Of a stretch of DNA of 64,000 nt, positions 34,060 through 49,000 are shown one piece after another. Position numbers and translations under genes: made by a program. The notes beneath the pieces are model-generated. The model worked only from the letters and a program-made list of their open reading frames with translations. It made no database searches and was not told the DNA's origin. This stretch comes from Sipunculus nudus (Eukaryota > Annelida > Sipuncula > Golfingiida > Sipunculidae): contig CM049313.1 in NCBI GenBank assembly GCA_026874595.1, positions 26,968,008-27,032,007 on the forward strand, in the 5' to 3' direction. Every line of letters starts with the position of its first letter. The stretch's first letter is position 1.

Positions 34060-37047
34060 GTCTGGACTACATCACAGTCATGGGGATGCAGGTTAGTGAT
34101 CAATTCATTGACGTGAAGTCAGGCTCACTCTACACCAATATTGTCTGGACTACATCACAGTCATGGGGATGCAGGTTAGTGATCAATTCATTGACTTGAA
34201 GTCAGGCTCACTCTACACCAACCTAGTCTGGACTACATCACTGTCATGGGCACACAGGTTAGTGATCAATTCATCAACGTGAAGTCAGGTTCACTTTACA
34301 CCAACCTAGTCTGGACTACATTACAGTCTCTGGCACGCAGGTTAGTGATCAATTCATCAACGTGAAGTCAGGTTCACTTTACACCAACCTAGTCTGGACT
34401 ACATCACAGTCTCTGGCACGCAGGTTAGTGATCAATTCATCAACGTGAAGTCAGGTTCACTTTACACCAACCTAGTCTGGACTACATCACAGTCATGGGG
34501 ACGCAGGTTAGTGATCAATTCATCAACGTGAAGTCAGGTTCACTTTACACCAACCTAGTCTGGACTACATCACACTCATGGGGACGCAGGTTATTGATCA
34601 ATTCATCAATGTAAAGTCAGGCCCACTCTACAGCAACCTAGTCTGGACTACATCACTGTCATAGGCACACAGGTTAGTGATCAATTCATCAACGTGAAGT
34701 CAGGTTCATTTCACACCAACCTAGTCTGGACTACATCACACTCATGGGGACGCAGGTTATTGATCAATTCATCAACGTAAAGTCAGGCCCACTCTACAGC
34801 AACCTAGTCTGGACTACATCACTGTCATGGGCACACAGGTTAGTGATCAATTCATCAACGTGAAGTCAGGTTCACTTTACACCACCCTAGTCTGGACTAT
34901 TTCACAGTCATGGGGATGCAGGTTAGTGATCAATTCATCAACGTAAAATCAGGTTCATTTTACACCAACCTAGTCTGGACTACATCACACTCATGGGGAC
35001 GCGGGTTAGTGATCAATTCATTGACGTGAAGTCAGGCTCACTCTACACCAACATAGTCTGGATTACATCACAGTCATGGGGACGCAGGTTAGTGATCAAT
35101 TCATTGACGTGAAGTCAGGCTCACTCTACAGCAACCTAGTCTGGACTACATCACAGTCATAGGGACGCAGGTTAGTGATCAATTCATTGACGTGAAGTCA
35201 GGCTGACTCTACACCAACCTAGTCTGGACTACATCACAGTTCTGGGGACACAGGTTAGTGATCAATTCATTGACGTGAAGTCAGGCTCACTCTACACCAA
35301 CCTAGTCTAGACTACATCACAGTCATGGGGACGCAGGTTAGTGATCAATTCATCAAAGTGATGTCAGGCTGACTCTACACCAACCTAGTCTGGACTACAT
35401 CACAGTCATGGGGACGCAGGTTAGTGATCAATTCATTGACGTGAAGTCAGGCTAACTCTACACCAACCTAGTCTGGACTACATCACACTCATGGGGATGC
35501 AGGTTAGTGATCAATTCATCAACATAAAGTCAGGTTCATTTTACACCAACCGAGTCTGGACTACATCACACTCATGGGGAAGCAGGTTAGTGATCAATTC
35601 ATTGACATGAAGTCAGGCTCACTCTACACCAACCTAGTCTGGACTACATCACACTCATGGGGATGCAGGTTAGTGATCAATTCATTGACGTGAAGTCAGG
35701 CTCACTCTACACCAACCTAGTCTGGACTACATCACAGTCATGGGGATGCAGGTTAGTGATCAATTCATTGATGTGACGTCAGGCCCATTCTACAGCAACC
35801 TAGTCTGGACTACATCAAAGTCATGGGGACGCAGTTTAGTGATCAATTCATCAAAGTGAAGTCAGGCTGACTCTACACCAACCTAGTCTGGACTACATCA
35901 CAGTCATGGGGACGCAGGTTAGTGATCAATTCATCAAAGTGATGTCAGGCTGACTCTACACCAACCTAGTCTGGACTACATCACAGTCATGGGGATGCAG
36001 GTTAGTGATCAATTCATTGACGTGAAGTCAGGCTCACTCTACACCAACATTGTCTGGACTACATCACAGTCATGGGGATGCAGGTTAGTGATCAATTCAT
36101 TGACTTGAAATCAGGCTCACTCTACACCAACCTAGTCTGGACTACATCACTGTCATGGGCACACAGGTTAGTGATCAATTCATCAACGTGAAGTCAGGTT
36201 CACTTTACACCAACCTAGTCTGGACTACATTACAGTCTCTGGCACGCAGGTTAGTGATCAATTCATCAACGTGAAGTCAGGTTCACTTTACACCAACCTA
36301 GTCTGGACTACATCACAGTCTCTGGCACGCAGGTTAGTGATCAATTCATCAACATGAAGACAGGTTCACTTTACACCAACCTAGTCTGGACTACATCACA
36401 GTCATGGGGACGCAGGTTAGTGATCAATTCATCAACGTGAAGTCAGGTTCACTTTACACCAACCTAGTCTGGACTACATCACACTCATGGGGACGCAGGT
36501 TATTGATCAATTCATCAACGTAAATTCAGGCCCACTCTACAGCAACCTAGTCTGGACTTCATCACTGTCATGGGCACACAGGTTAGTGATCAATTCATCA
36601 ACGTGAAGTCAGGTTCACTTTACACCAACCTAGTCTGGACTACATCACACTCATGGGGACGCAGGTTATTGATCAATTCATCAACGTAAAGTCAGGCCCA
36701 CTCTACAGCAACCTAGTCTGGACTACATCACAGTCATGGGCACACAGGTTAGTGATCAATTCATCAACTTGAAGTCAGGTTCACTTTACACCAACCTAGT
36801 CTGGACTACATCACACTCATTGGGATGCAGGTTAGTGATCAATTCATCAACGTAAAATCAGGTTCATTTTACACCAACCTAGTCTGGACTACATCACAGT
36901 CATGGGGACGCAGGTTAGTGATCAATTCATTGACGTGAAGTCAGGCTCACTCTACACCAACATAGTCTGGACTACATCACAGTCATGGGGACACAGGTTA
37001 GTGATCAATTCATTGACGTGAAGTCAGGCTCACTCTACAGCAACCTA
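34060..37047 (+). repeat. Higher-order repeat copy 1 (36 units, 2,988 bp)
   Basis: The sequence from about 34060 to 37047 recurs at +2,988 (36 x 83). Shared private variants include CCAATATTGTCTGG, CATAGGCACACAGG, ACCACCCTAG, GCGGGTTAG, CATAGGGACG and AGTTCTGGGG. Boundaries are approximate. Confidence 0.88.
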
Positions 37048-40035
37048 GTCTGGACTACATCACAGTCATGGGGATGCAGGTTAGTGATCAATTCATTGAC
37101 GTGAAGTCAGGCTCACTCTACACCAATATTGTCTGGACTACATCACAGTCATGGGGATGCAGGTTAGTGATCAATTCATTGACTTGAAGTCAGGCTCACT
37201 CTACACCAACCTAGTCTGGACTACATCACTGTCATGGGCACACAGGTTAGTGATCAATTCATCAACGTGAAGTCAGGTTCACTTTACACCAACCTAGTCT
37301 GGACTACATTACAGTCTCTGGCACGCAGGTTAGTGATCAATTCATCAACGTGAAGTCAGGTTCACTTTACACCAACCTAGTCTGGACTACATCACAGTCT
37401 CTGGCACGCAGGTTAGTGATCAATTCATCAACGTGAAGTCAGGTTCACTTTACACCAACCTAGTCTGGACTACATCACAGTCATGGGGACGCAGGTTAGT
37501 GATCAATTCATCAACGTGAAGTCAGGTTCACTTTACACCAACCTAGTCTGGACTACATCACACTCATGGGGACGCAGGTTATTGATCAATTCATCAATGT
37601 AAAGTCAGGCCCACTCTACAGCAACCTAGTCTGGACTACATCACTGTCATAGGCACACAGGTTAGTGATCAATTCATCAACGTGAAGTCAGGTTCATTTC
37701 ACACCAACCTAGTCTGGACTACATCACACTCATGGGGACGCAGGTTATTGATCAATTCATCAACGTAAAGTCAGGCCCACTCTACAGCAACCTAGTCTGG
37801 ACTACATCACTGTCATGGGCACACAGGTTAGTGATCAATTCATCAACGTGAAGTCAGGTTCACTTTACACCACCCTAGTCTGGACTATTTCACAGTCATG
37901 GGGATGCAGGTTAGTGATCAATTCATCAACGTAAAATCAGGTTCATTTTACACCAACCTAGTCTGGACTACATCACACTCATGGGGACGCGGGTTAGTGA
38001 TCAATTCATTGACGTGAAGTCAGGCTCACTCTACACCAACATAGTCTGGATTACATCACAGTCATGGGGACGCAGGTTAGTGATCAATTCATTGACGTGA
38101 AGTCAGGCTCACTCTACAGCAACCTAGTCTGGACTACATCACAGTCATAGGGACGCAGGTTAGTGATCAATTCATTGACGTGAAGTCAGGCTGACTCTAC
38201 ACCAACCTAGTCTGGACTACATCACAGTTCTGGGGACACAGGTTAGTGATCAATTCATTGACGTGAAGTCAGGCTCACTCTACACCAACCTAGTCTAGAC
38301 TACATCACAGTCATGGGGACGCAGGTTAGTGATCAATTCATCAAAGTGATGTCAGGCTGACTCTACACCAACCTAGTCTGGACTACATCACAGTCATGGG
38401 GACGCAGGTTAGTGATCAATTCATTGACGTGAAGTCAGGCTAACTCTACACCAACCTAGTCTGGACTACATCACACTCATGGGGATGCAGGTTAGTGATC
38501 AATTCATCAACATAAAGTCAGGTTCATTTTACACCAACCGAGTCTGGACTACATCACACTCATGGGGAAGCAGGTTAGTGATCAATTCATTGACATGAAG
38601 TCAGGCTCACTCTACACCAACCTAGTCTGGACTACATCACACTCATGGGGATGCAGGTTAGTGATCAATTCATTGACGTGAAGTCAGGCTCACTCTACAC
38701 CAACCTAGTCTGGACTACATCACAGTCATGGGGATGCAGGTTAGTGATCAATTCATTGATGTGACGTCAGGCCCATTCTACAGCAACCTAGTCTGGACTA
38801 CATCAAAGTCATGGGGACGCAGTTTAGTGATCAATTCATCAAAGTGAAGTCAGGCTGACTCTACACCAACCTAGTCTGGACTACATCACAGTCATGGGGA
38901 CGCAGGTTAGTGATCAATTCATCAAAGTGATGTCAGGCTGACTCTACACCAACCTAGTCTGGACTACATCACAGTCATGGGGATGCAGGTTAGTGATCAA
39001 TTCATTGACGTGAAGTCAGGCTCACTCTACACCAACATTGTCTGGACTACATCACAGTCATGGGGATGCAGGTTAGTGATCAATTCATTGACTTGAAATC
39101 AGGCTCACTCTACACCAACCTAGTCTGGACTACATCACTGTCATGGGCACACAGGTTAGTGATCAATTCATCAACGTGAAGTCAGGTTCACTTTACACCA
39201 ACCTAGTCTGGACTACATTACAGTCTCTGGCACGCAGGTTAGTGATCAATTCATCAACGTGAAGTCAGGTTCACTTTACACCAACCTAGTCTGGACTACA
39301 TCACAGTCTCTGGCACGCAGGTTAGTGATCAATTCATCAACATGAAGACAGGTTCACTTTACACCAACCTAGTCTGGACTACATCACAGTCATGGGGACG
39401 CAGGTTAGTGATCAATTCATCAACGTGAAGTCAGGTTCACTTTACACCAACCTAGTCTGGACTACATCACACTCATGGGGACGCAGGTTATTGATCAATT
39501 CATCAACGTAAATTCAGGCCCACTCTACAGCAACCTAGTCTGGACTTCATCACTGTCATGGGCACACAGGTTAGTGATCAATTCATCAACGTGAAGTCAG
39601 GTTCACTTTACACCAACCTAGTCTGGACTACATCACACTCATGGGGACGCAGGTTATTGATCAATTCATCAACGTAAAGTCAGGCCCACTCTACAGCAAC
39701 CTAGTCTGGACTACATCACAGTCATGGGCACACAGGTTAGTGATCAATTCATCAACTTGAAGTCAGGTTCACTTTACACCAACCTAGTCTGGACTACATC
39801 ACACTCATTGGGATGCAGGTTAGTGATCAATTCATCAACGTAAAATCAGGTTCATTTTACACCAACCTAGTCTGGACTACATCACAGTCATGGGGACGCA
39901 GGTTAGTGATCAATTCATTGACGTGAAGTCAGGCTCACTCTACACCAACATAGTCTGGACTACATCACAGTCATGGGGACACAGGTTAGTGATCAATTCA
40001 TTGACGTGAAGTCAGGCTCACTCTACAGCAACCTA
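37048..40035 (+). repeat. Higher-order repeat copy 2 (36 units, 2,988 bp)
   Basis: Direct neighbour and near-identical copy of the preceding block; for example ATAGGCACAC at 34661 recurs at 37649 and CAACATTG at 36045 recurs at 39033. Confidence 0.88.
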
Positions 40036-43000
40036 GTCTGGACTACATCACAGTCATGGGGACGCAGGTTAGTGATCAATTCATTGACGTGAAGTCAGGC
40101 TCACTCAACACCAACCTAGTCTGGACTACATCACAGTCATGGGGATGCAGGTTAGTGATCAATTCATCAAAGTGATGTCAGGCTGACTCTACACCAACCT
40201 AGTCTGGACTACATCACAGTCATGGGGACGCAGGTTAGTGATCAATTCATTGACGTGAAGTCAGGCTCACTCTACACCAACCTAGTCTGGACTACATCAC
40301 ACTCATGGGGATGCAGGTTAGTGATCAATTCATCAACATAAAGTCAGGTTCATTTTACACCAACCGAGTCTGGACTACATCACATTCATGGGGAAGCAGG
40401 TTAGTGATCAATTCATTGACATGAAGTCAGGCTCACTCTACACCAACCTAGTCTGGACTACATCACAGTCATGGGGATGCAGGTTAGTGATCAATTCATT
40501 GACGTGAAGTCAGGCTCACTCTACACCAACCTAGTCTGGACTACATCACAGTCATGGGGATGCAGGTTAGTGATCAATTCATTGATGTGACGTCAGGCCC
40601 ACTCTACAGCAACCTAGTCTGGACTACATCAAAGTCATGGGGACGCAGTTTAGTGATCAATTCATCAAAGTGAAGTCAGGCTGACTCTACACCAACCTAG
40701 TCTGGACTACATCACAGTCATGGGGATGCAGGTTAGTGATCAATTCATCAAAGTGATGTCAGGCTGACTCTACACCAACCTAGTCTGGACTACATCACAG
40801 TCATGGGGATGCAGGTTAGTGATCAATTCATTGACGTGAAGTCAGGCTCACTCTACACCAACATTGTCTGGACTACATCACAGTCATGGGGATGCAGGTT
40901 AGTGATCAATTCATTGACTTGAAATCAGGCTCACTCTACACCAACCTAGTCTGGACTACATCACTGTCATGGGCACACAGGTTAGTGATCAATTCATCAA
41001 CGTGAAGTCAGGTTCACTTTACACCAACCTAGTCTGGACTACATTACAGTCTCTGGCACGCAGGTTAGTGATCAATTCATCAACGTGAAGTCAGGTTCAC
41101 TTTACACCAACCTAGTCTGGACTACATCACAGTCTCTGGCACGCAGGTTAGTGATCAATTCATCAACATGAAGACAGGTTCACTTTACACCAACCTAGTC
41201 TGGACTACATCACAGTCATGGGGACGCAGGTTAGTGATCAATTCATCAACGTGAAGTCAGGTTCACTTTACACCAACCTAGTCTGGACTACATCACACTC
41301 ATGGGGACGCAGGTTAGTGATCAATTCATCAACGTGAAGTCAGGTTCACTTTACACAAACCTAGTCTGGACTACATCACACTCATGGGGACGCAGGTTAT
41401 TGATCAATTCATCAATGTAAAGTCAGGCCCACTCTACAGCAACCTAGTCTGGACTACATCACTGTCATGGGCACACAGGTTAGTGATCAATTCATCAACG
41501 TGAAGTCAGGTTCATTTCACACCAACCTAGTCTGGACTACATCACACTCATGGGGACGCAGGTTATTGATCAATTCATCAACGTAAAGTCAGGCCCACTC
41601 TACAGCAACCTAGTCTGGACTACATCACTGTCATGGGCACACAGGTTAGTGATCAATTCATCAACGTGAAGTCAGGTTCACTTTACACCACCCTAGTCTG
41701 GACTATTTCACAGTCATGGGGATGCAGGTTAGTGATCAATTCATCAACGTAAAATCAGGTTCATTTTACACCAACCTAGTCTGGACTACATCACACTCAT
41801 GGGGACGCAGGTTAGTGATCAATTCATTGACGTGAAGTCAGGCTCACTCAACACCAACATAGTCTGGATTACATCACAGTCATGGGGACGCAGGTTAGTG
41901 ATCAATTCATTGACGTGAAGTCAGGCTCACTCTACAGCAACCTAGTCTGGACTACATCACAGTCATAGGGACGCAGGTTAGTGATCAATTCATTGACATG
42001 AAGTCAGGCTGACTCTACACCAACCTAGTCTGGACTACATCACAGTTCTGGGGACACAGGTTAGTGATCAATTCATTGACGTGAAGTCAGGCTCACTCTA
42101 CACCAACCTAGTCTAGACTACATCACAGTCATGGGGACGCAGGTTAGTGATCAATTCATCAAAGTGATGTCAGGCTGACTCTACACCAACCTAGTCTGGA
42201 CTACATCACAGTCATGGGGACACAGGATAGTGATCAATTCATTGACGTGAAGTCAGGCTAACTCTACACCAACCTAGTCTGGACTACATCACACTCATGG
42301 GGATGCAGGTTAGTGATCAATTCATCAACATAAAGTCAGGTTCATTTTACACCAACCGAGTCTGGACTACATCACACTCATGGGGAAGCAGGTTAGTGAT
42401 CAATTCATTGACATGAAGTCAGGCTCACTCTACACCAACCTAGTCTGGACTACATCACAGTCATGGGGATGCAGGTTAGTGATCAATTCATTGACGTGAA
42501 GTCAGGCTCACTCTACACCAACCTAGTCTGGACTACATCACAGTCATGGGGATGCAGGTTAGTGATCAATTCATTGATGTGACGTCAGGCCCATTCTACA
42601 GCAACCTAGTCTGGACTACATCAAAGTCATGGGGACGCAGTTTAGTGATCAATTCATCAAAGTGAAGTCAGGCTGACTCTACACCAACCTAGTCTGGACT
42701 ACATCACAGTCATGGGGACGCAGGTTAGTGATCAATTCATCAAAGTGATGTCAGGCTGACTCTACACCAACCTAGTCTGGACTACATCACAGTCATGGGG
42801 ATGCAGGTTAGTGATCAATTCATTGACGTGAAGTCAGGCTCACTCTACACCAACATTGTCTGGACTACATCACAGTCATGGGGATGCAGGTTAGTGATCA
42901 ATTCATTGACTTGAAATCAGGCTCACTCTACACCAACCTAGTCTGGACTACATCACTGTCATGGGCACACAGGTTAGTGATCAATTCATCAACGTGAAGT

Positions 43001-46000
43001 CAGGTTCACTTTACACCAACCTAGTCTGGACTACATTACAGTCTCTGGCACGCAGGTTAGTGATCAATTCATCAACGTGAAGTCAGGTTCACTTTACACC
43101 AACCTAGTCTGGACTACATCACAGTCTCTGGCACGCAGGTTAGTGATCAATTCATCAACATGAAGACAGGTTCACTTTACACCAACCTAGTCTGGACTAC
43201 ATCACAGTCATGGGGACGCAGGTTAGTGATCAATTCATCAACGTGAAGTCAGGTTCACTTTACACCAACCTAGTCTGGACTACATCACACTCATGGGGAC
43301 GCAGGTTATTGATCAATTCATCAACGTAAATTCAGGCCCACTCTACAGCAACCTAGTCTGGACTTCATCACTGTCATGGGCACACAGGTTAGTGATCAAT
43401 TCATCAACGTGAAGTCAGGTTCACTTTACACCAACCTAGTCTGGACTACATCACACTCATGGGGACGCAGGTTATTGATCAATTCATCAACGTAAAGTCA
43501 GGCCCACTCTACAGCAACCTAGTCTGGACTACATCACAGTCATGGGCACACAGGTTAGTAATCAATTCATCAACTTGAAGTCAGGTTCACTTTACACCAA
43601 CCTAGTCTGGACTACATCACACTCATTGGGATGCAGGTTAGTGATCAATTCATCAACGTAAAATCAGGTTCATTTTACACCAACCTAGTCTGGACTACAT
43701 CACAGTCATGGGGACGCAGGTTAGTGATCAATTCATTGACGTGAAGTCAGGCTCACTCTACACCAACATAGTCTGGACTACATCACAGTCATGATGACAC
43801 AGGTTAGTGATCAATTCATTGACGTGAAGTCAGGCTCACTCTACAGCAACCTAGTCTGGACTACATCACAGTCATGGGGACGCAGGTTAGTGATCAATTC
43901 ATTGACGTGAAGTCAGGCTCACTCAACACCAACCTAGTCTGGACTACATCACAGTCATGGGGATGCAGGTTAGTGATCAATTCATCAAAGTGATGTCAGG
44001 CTGACTCTACACCAACCTAGTCTGGACTACATCACAGTCATGGGGACGCAGGTTAGTGATCAATTCATTGACGTGAAGTCAGGCTCACTCTACACCAACC
44101 TAGTCTGGACTACATCACACTCATGGGGATGCAGGTTAGTGATCAATTCATCAACATAAAGTCAGGTTCATTTTACACCAACCGAGTCTGGACTACATCA
44201 CATTCATGGGGAAGCAGGTTAGTGATCAATTCATTGACATGAAGTCAGGCTCACTCTACACCAACCTAGTCTGGACTACATCACAGTCATGGGGATGCAG
44301 GTTAGTGATCAATTCATTGACGTGAAGTCAGGCTCACTCTACACCAACCTAGTCTGGACTACATCACAGTCATGGGGATGCAGGTTAGTGATCAATTCAT
44401 TGATGTGACGTCAGGCCCACTCTACAGCAACCTAGTCTGGACTACATCAAAGTCATGGGGACGCAGTTTAGTGATCAATTCATCAAAGTGAAGTCAGGCT
44501 GACTCTACACCAACCTAGTCTGGACTACATCACAGTCATGGGGACGCAGGTTAGTGATCAATTCATCAAAGTGATGTCAGGCTGACTCTACACCAACCTA
44601 GTCTGGACTACATCACAGTCATGGGGATGCAGGTTAGTGATCAATTCATTGACGTGAAGTCAGGCTCACTCTACACCAACATTGTCTGGACTACATCACA
44701 GTCATGGGGATGCAGGTTAGTGATCAATTCATTGACTTGAAATCAGGCTCACTCTACACCAACCTAGTCTGGACTACATCACTGTCATGGGCACACAGGT
44801 TAGTGATCAATTCATCAACGTGAAGTCAGGTTCACTTTACACCAACCTAGTCTGGACTACATTACAGTCTCTGGCACGCAGGTTAGTGATCAATTCATCA
44901 ACGTGAAGTCAGGTTCACTTTACACCAACCTAGTCTGGACTACATCACAGTCTCTGGCACGCAGGTTAGTGATCAATTCATCAACATGAAGACAGGTTCA
45001 CTTTACACCAACCTAGTCTGGACTACATCACAGTCATGGGGACGCAGGTTAGTGATCAATTCATCAACGTGAAGTCAGGTTCACTTTACACCAACCTAGT
45101 CTGGACTACATCACACTCATGGGGACGCAGGTTATTGATCAATTCATCAACGTAAATTCAGGCCCACTCTACAGCAACCTAGTCTGGACTTCATCACTGT
45201 CATGGGCACACAGGTTAGTGATCAATTCATCAACGTGAAGTCAGGTTCACTTTACACCAACCTAGTCTGTACTACATCACACTCATGGGGACGCAGGTTA
45301 TTGATCAATTCATCAACGTAAAGTCAGGCCCACTCTACAGCAACCTAGTCTGGACTACATCACAGTCATGGGCACACAGGTTAGTGATCAATTCATCAAC
45401 TTGAAGTCAGGTTCACTTTACACCAACCTAGTCTGGACTACATCACACTCATTGGGATGCAGGTTAGTGATCAATTCATCAACGTAAAATCAGGTTCATT
45501 TTACACCAACCTAGTCTGGACTACATCACAGTCATGGGGACGCAGGTTAGTGATCAATTCATTGACGTGAAGTCAGGCTCACTCTACACCAACATAGTCT
45601 GGACTACATCACAGTCATGGGGACACAGGTTAGTGATCAATTCATTGACGTGAAGTCAGGCTCACTCTACACCAACCTAGTCTGGACTACATCACAGTCA
45701 TGGGGACGCAGGTTAGTGATCAATTCATTGACGTGAAGTCAGGCTCACTCAACACCAACCTAGTCTGGACTACATCACAGTCATGGGGATGCAGGTTAGT
45801 GATCAATTCATCAAAGTGATGTCAGGCTGACTCTACACCAACCTAGTCTGGACTACATCACAGTCATGGGGACGCAGGTTAGTGATCAATTCATTGACGT
45901 GAAGTCAGGCTCACTCTACACCAACCTAGTCTGGACTACATCACACTCATGGGGATGCAGGTTAGTGATCAATTCATCAACATAAAGTCAGGTTCATTTT
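39033..46000 (+). repeat. Higher-order repeats of 22 and 24 units (1,826 and 1,992 bp)
   Basis: The variant CAACATTGTCTGG occurs at 39033, 40859, 42851 and 44677 (spacings 22, 24 and 22 units). ATGAAGACAGG follows the same spacing. A 46-unit (3,818-bp) period therefore covers roughly 39.0-46 kb. Confidence 0.82.
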
Positions 46001-49000
46001 ACACCAACCTAGTCTGGACTACATCACACTCATGGGGACGCAGGTTAGTGATCAATTCATTGACGTGAAGTCAGGCTAACTCTACATCAACCTAGTCTGG
46101 ACTACATCACAGTCATGGGGATGCAGGTTAGTGATCAATTCATTGACGTGAAGTCAGGCTCACTCTACACGAACCTAGTCTGGACTACATCACAGTCATG
46201 GGGATACAGGTTAGTGATCAATTCATTGACGTGATGTCAGGCCCACTCTACACCAACCTAGTCTGGACTACATCAAAGTCATGGGGACGCAGGTTAGTGA
46301 TCAATTCATCAAAGTGAAGTCAGGCTGACTCTACACCAACCTAGTCTGGACTACATCACAGTCATGGGAATGCAGGTTAGTGATCAATTCATTGACATGA
46401 ACTCAGGCCCACTCTACACCAACCTAGTCTGGACTACATCACATTCATGGGGATGCAGGTTAGTGATCAATTCATTTACGTGAAGTCAGGCTCACTCTAC
46501 ACCAACCTAGTCTGGACTACATCACAGTCATGGGGACGCAGGTTAGTGATCAATTCATTGACTTGAAGTCAGGCTCACTCTACACCAACCTAGTCTGGAC
46601 TACATCACAGTCATGGGGACGCAGGTTAGTGATCAATTCATCAACGTAAAGTCAGGTTCATTTTACACCAACCTAGTCTGGACTACATCACAGTCATGGG
46701 GACGCAGGTTAGTGATCAATTCATTGACATAAAGTCAGGCTCACTCTACACCAACCTAGTCAGGACTACATCACAGTCATGGGGACGTAGGTTAGTTATC
46801 AATTCATTGACATGAAGTCAGGCTCACTCTACACCAACCTAGTCTGGACTAAATCACAGTCATGGGGACGCAGGTTAGTGATCAATTCATCAACGTAAAG
46901 TCAGGCCCACTCTACACCAACCTAGTCTGGACTACATCACAGTCATGGGGATGCAGGTTTGTGATCAATTCATCAACTTGAAGTCAGGTTCACTTTACAC
47001 CAACCTAGTCTGGACTACATCACAGTCATGGGGACGCAGGTTAGTGATCAATTCATCAACGTGAAGTCAGGTTCACTTTACACCAACCTAGTCTGGACTA
47101 CATCACACTCATGGGGACGCAGGTTATTGATCAATTCATCGGTGTAAAGTCAGGCCCACTCTACAGCTACCTAGTCTGGACTACATCACTGTCATGGGCA
47201 CACAGGTTAGTGATCAATTCATCAACGTGAAGTCAGGTTTACTTTACACCAACCTAGTCTGGACTACATCACACTCATGGGGATGCAGGTTAGTGATCAA
47301 TTCATCAACGTAAAATCAGGTTCATTTTACACCAACCTAGTCTGGACTACATCACAGTCATGGGGACGCAGGTTAGTGATCAATTCATTGACGTGAAGTC
47401 AGGTTCACTCTACACCAACATAGTCTGGACTACATCACAGTCATGGGGACTCAGGTTAGTGATCAATTCATTGACGTGAAGTCAGGCTCACTCCACAGCA
47501 ACCTAGTCTGGACTACATCACAGTCATGTGGACGCAGGTTAGTGATCAATTCACTGACGTGAAGTCAGGCTGACTCTACACCAACCTAGTCTGGACTACA
47601 TCACAGTCATGGGGACGCAGTTTAGTGATCAATTCATTGACGTGAAGTCAGGCTCACTCAACATCAACCTAGTCTGGACTACATCACAGTCATGGGGATG
47701 CAGGTTAGTGATCAATTCATTGACGTGATGTCAGGCCCACTCTACACCAACCTAGTCTGGACTACATCACAGTCATGGGGATGCAGGTTAGTGATCAATT
47801 CATTGACGTGAAGTCAGGCTCACTCTACACCAACCTAGTCTGGACTACATCACAGTCATGGGGACGGAGGTTAGTGATCAATTCATTGACTTGAAGTCAG
47901 GCTCACTCTACACCAACCTAGTCTGGACTACATCACAGTCATGGGGACGCAGGTTAGTGATCAATTCATCAACGTAAAGTCAGGTTCATTTTACACCAAC
48001 TTAGTCTGGACTACATCACAGTCATGGGGACGCAGGTTAGTGATCAATTCATTGACATAAAGTCAGGCTCACTCTACACCAACCTAGTCAGGACTACATC
48101 ACAGTCATGGGGACGTAGGTTAGTTATCAATTCATTGACATGAAGTCAGGCTCACTCTACACCAACCTAGTCTGGACTAAATCACAGTCATGGGGACGCA
48201 GGTTAGTGATCAATTCATCAACGTAAAGTCAGGCCCACTCTACACCAACCTAGTCTGGACTACATCACAGTCATGGGGATGCAGGTTTGTGATCAATTCA
48301 TCAAAGTGAAGTCAGGCTGACACTACACCAACCTAGTCTGGACTACATCACAGTCATGGGGATGCAGGTTAGTGATCAATTCATTGACGTGAAGTCAGGC
48401 CCACTCTACACCAACCTAGTCTGGACTACATCACAGTCATGGGGATGCAGGTTAGCGATCAATTCATTGACGTGAAGTCAGGCTCACTCTACACCAACCT
48501 AGTCTGGACTACATTACAGTCATGGGGATGCAGGTTAGTGATCAATTCATTGACGTGAAGTCAGGCTCACTCTACACCAACCTAGTCTGGACTACATCAC
48601 AGACATGGGGATGCAGGTTAGTGATCAATTCATCAACGTAAAGTCAGGTTCATTTTACACCAATCTAGTCTGGACTACATCACACTCATGGGGACGCAGG
48701 TTAGTGATCAATTCATTGACGTGAAGTCAGGTTCACTTTACACCAACCTAGTCTGGACTACATCACACTCATTGGGATGCAGGTTAGTGATCAATTCATC
48801 AACGTAAAATCAGGTTCATTTTACACCAACCTAGTCTGGACTACATCACAGTCATGGGGACGCAGGTTAGTGATCAATTCATTGACGTGAAGTCAGGCTC
48901 ACTCTACACCAACATAGTCTGGACTACATCACAGTCATGGGGACACAGGTTAGTGATCAATTCATTGACGTGAAGTCAGGCTCACTCTACAGCAACCTAG

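Noticed and set aside
34060-46000. Treating the higher-order repeats purely as an assembly artefact
   Set aside because: Copies differ at scattered sites and different zones have different periods, which a simple collapse or duplication error would not give. Read-depth checks are still advised.
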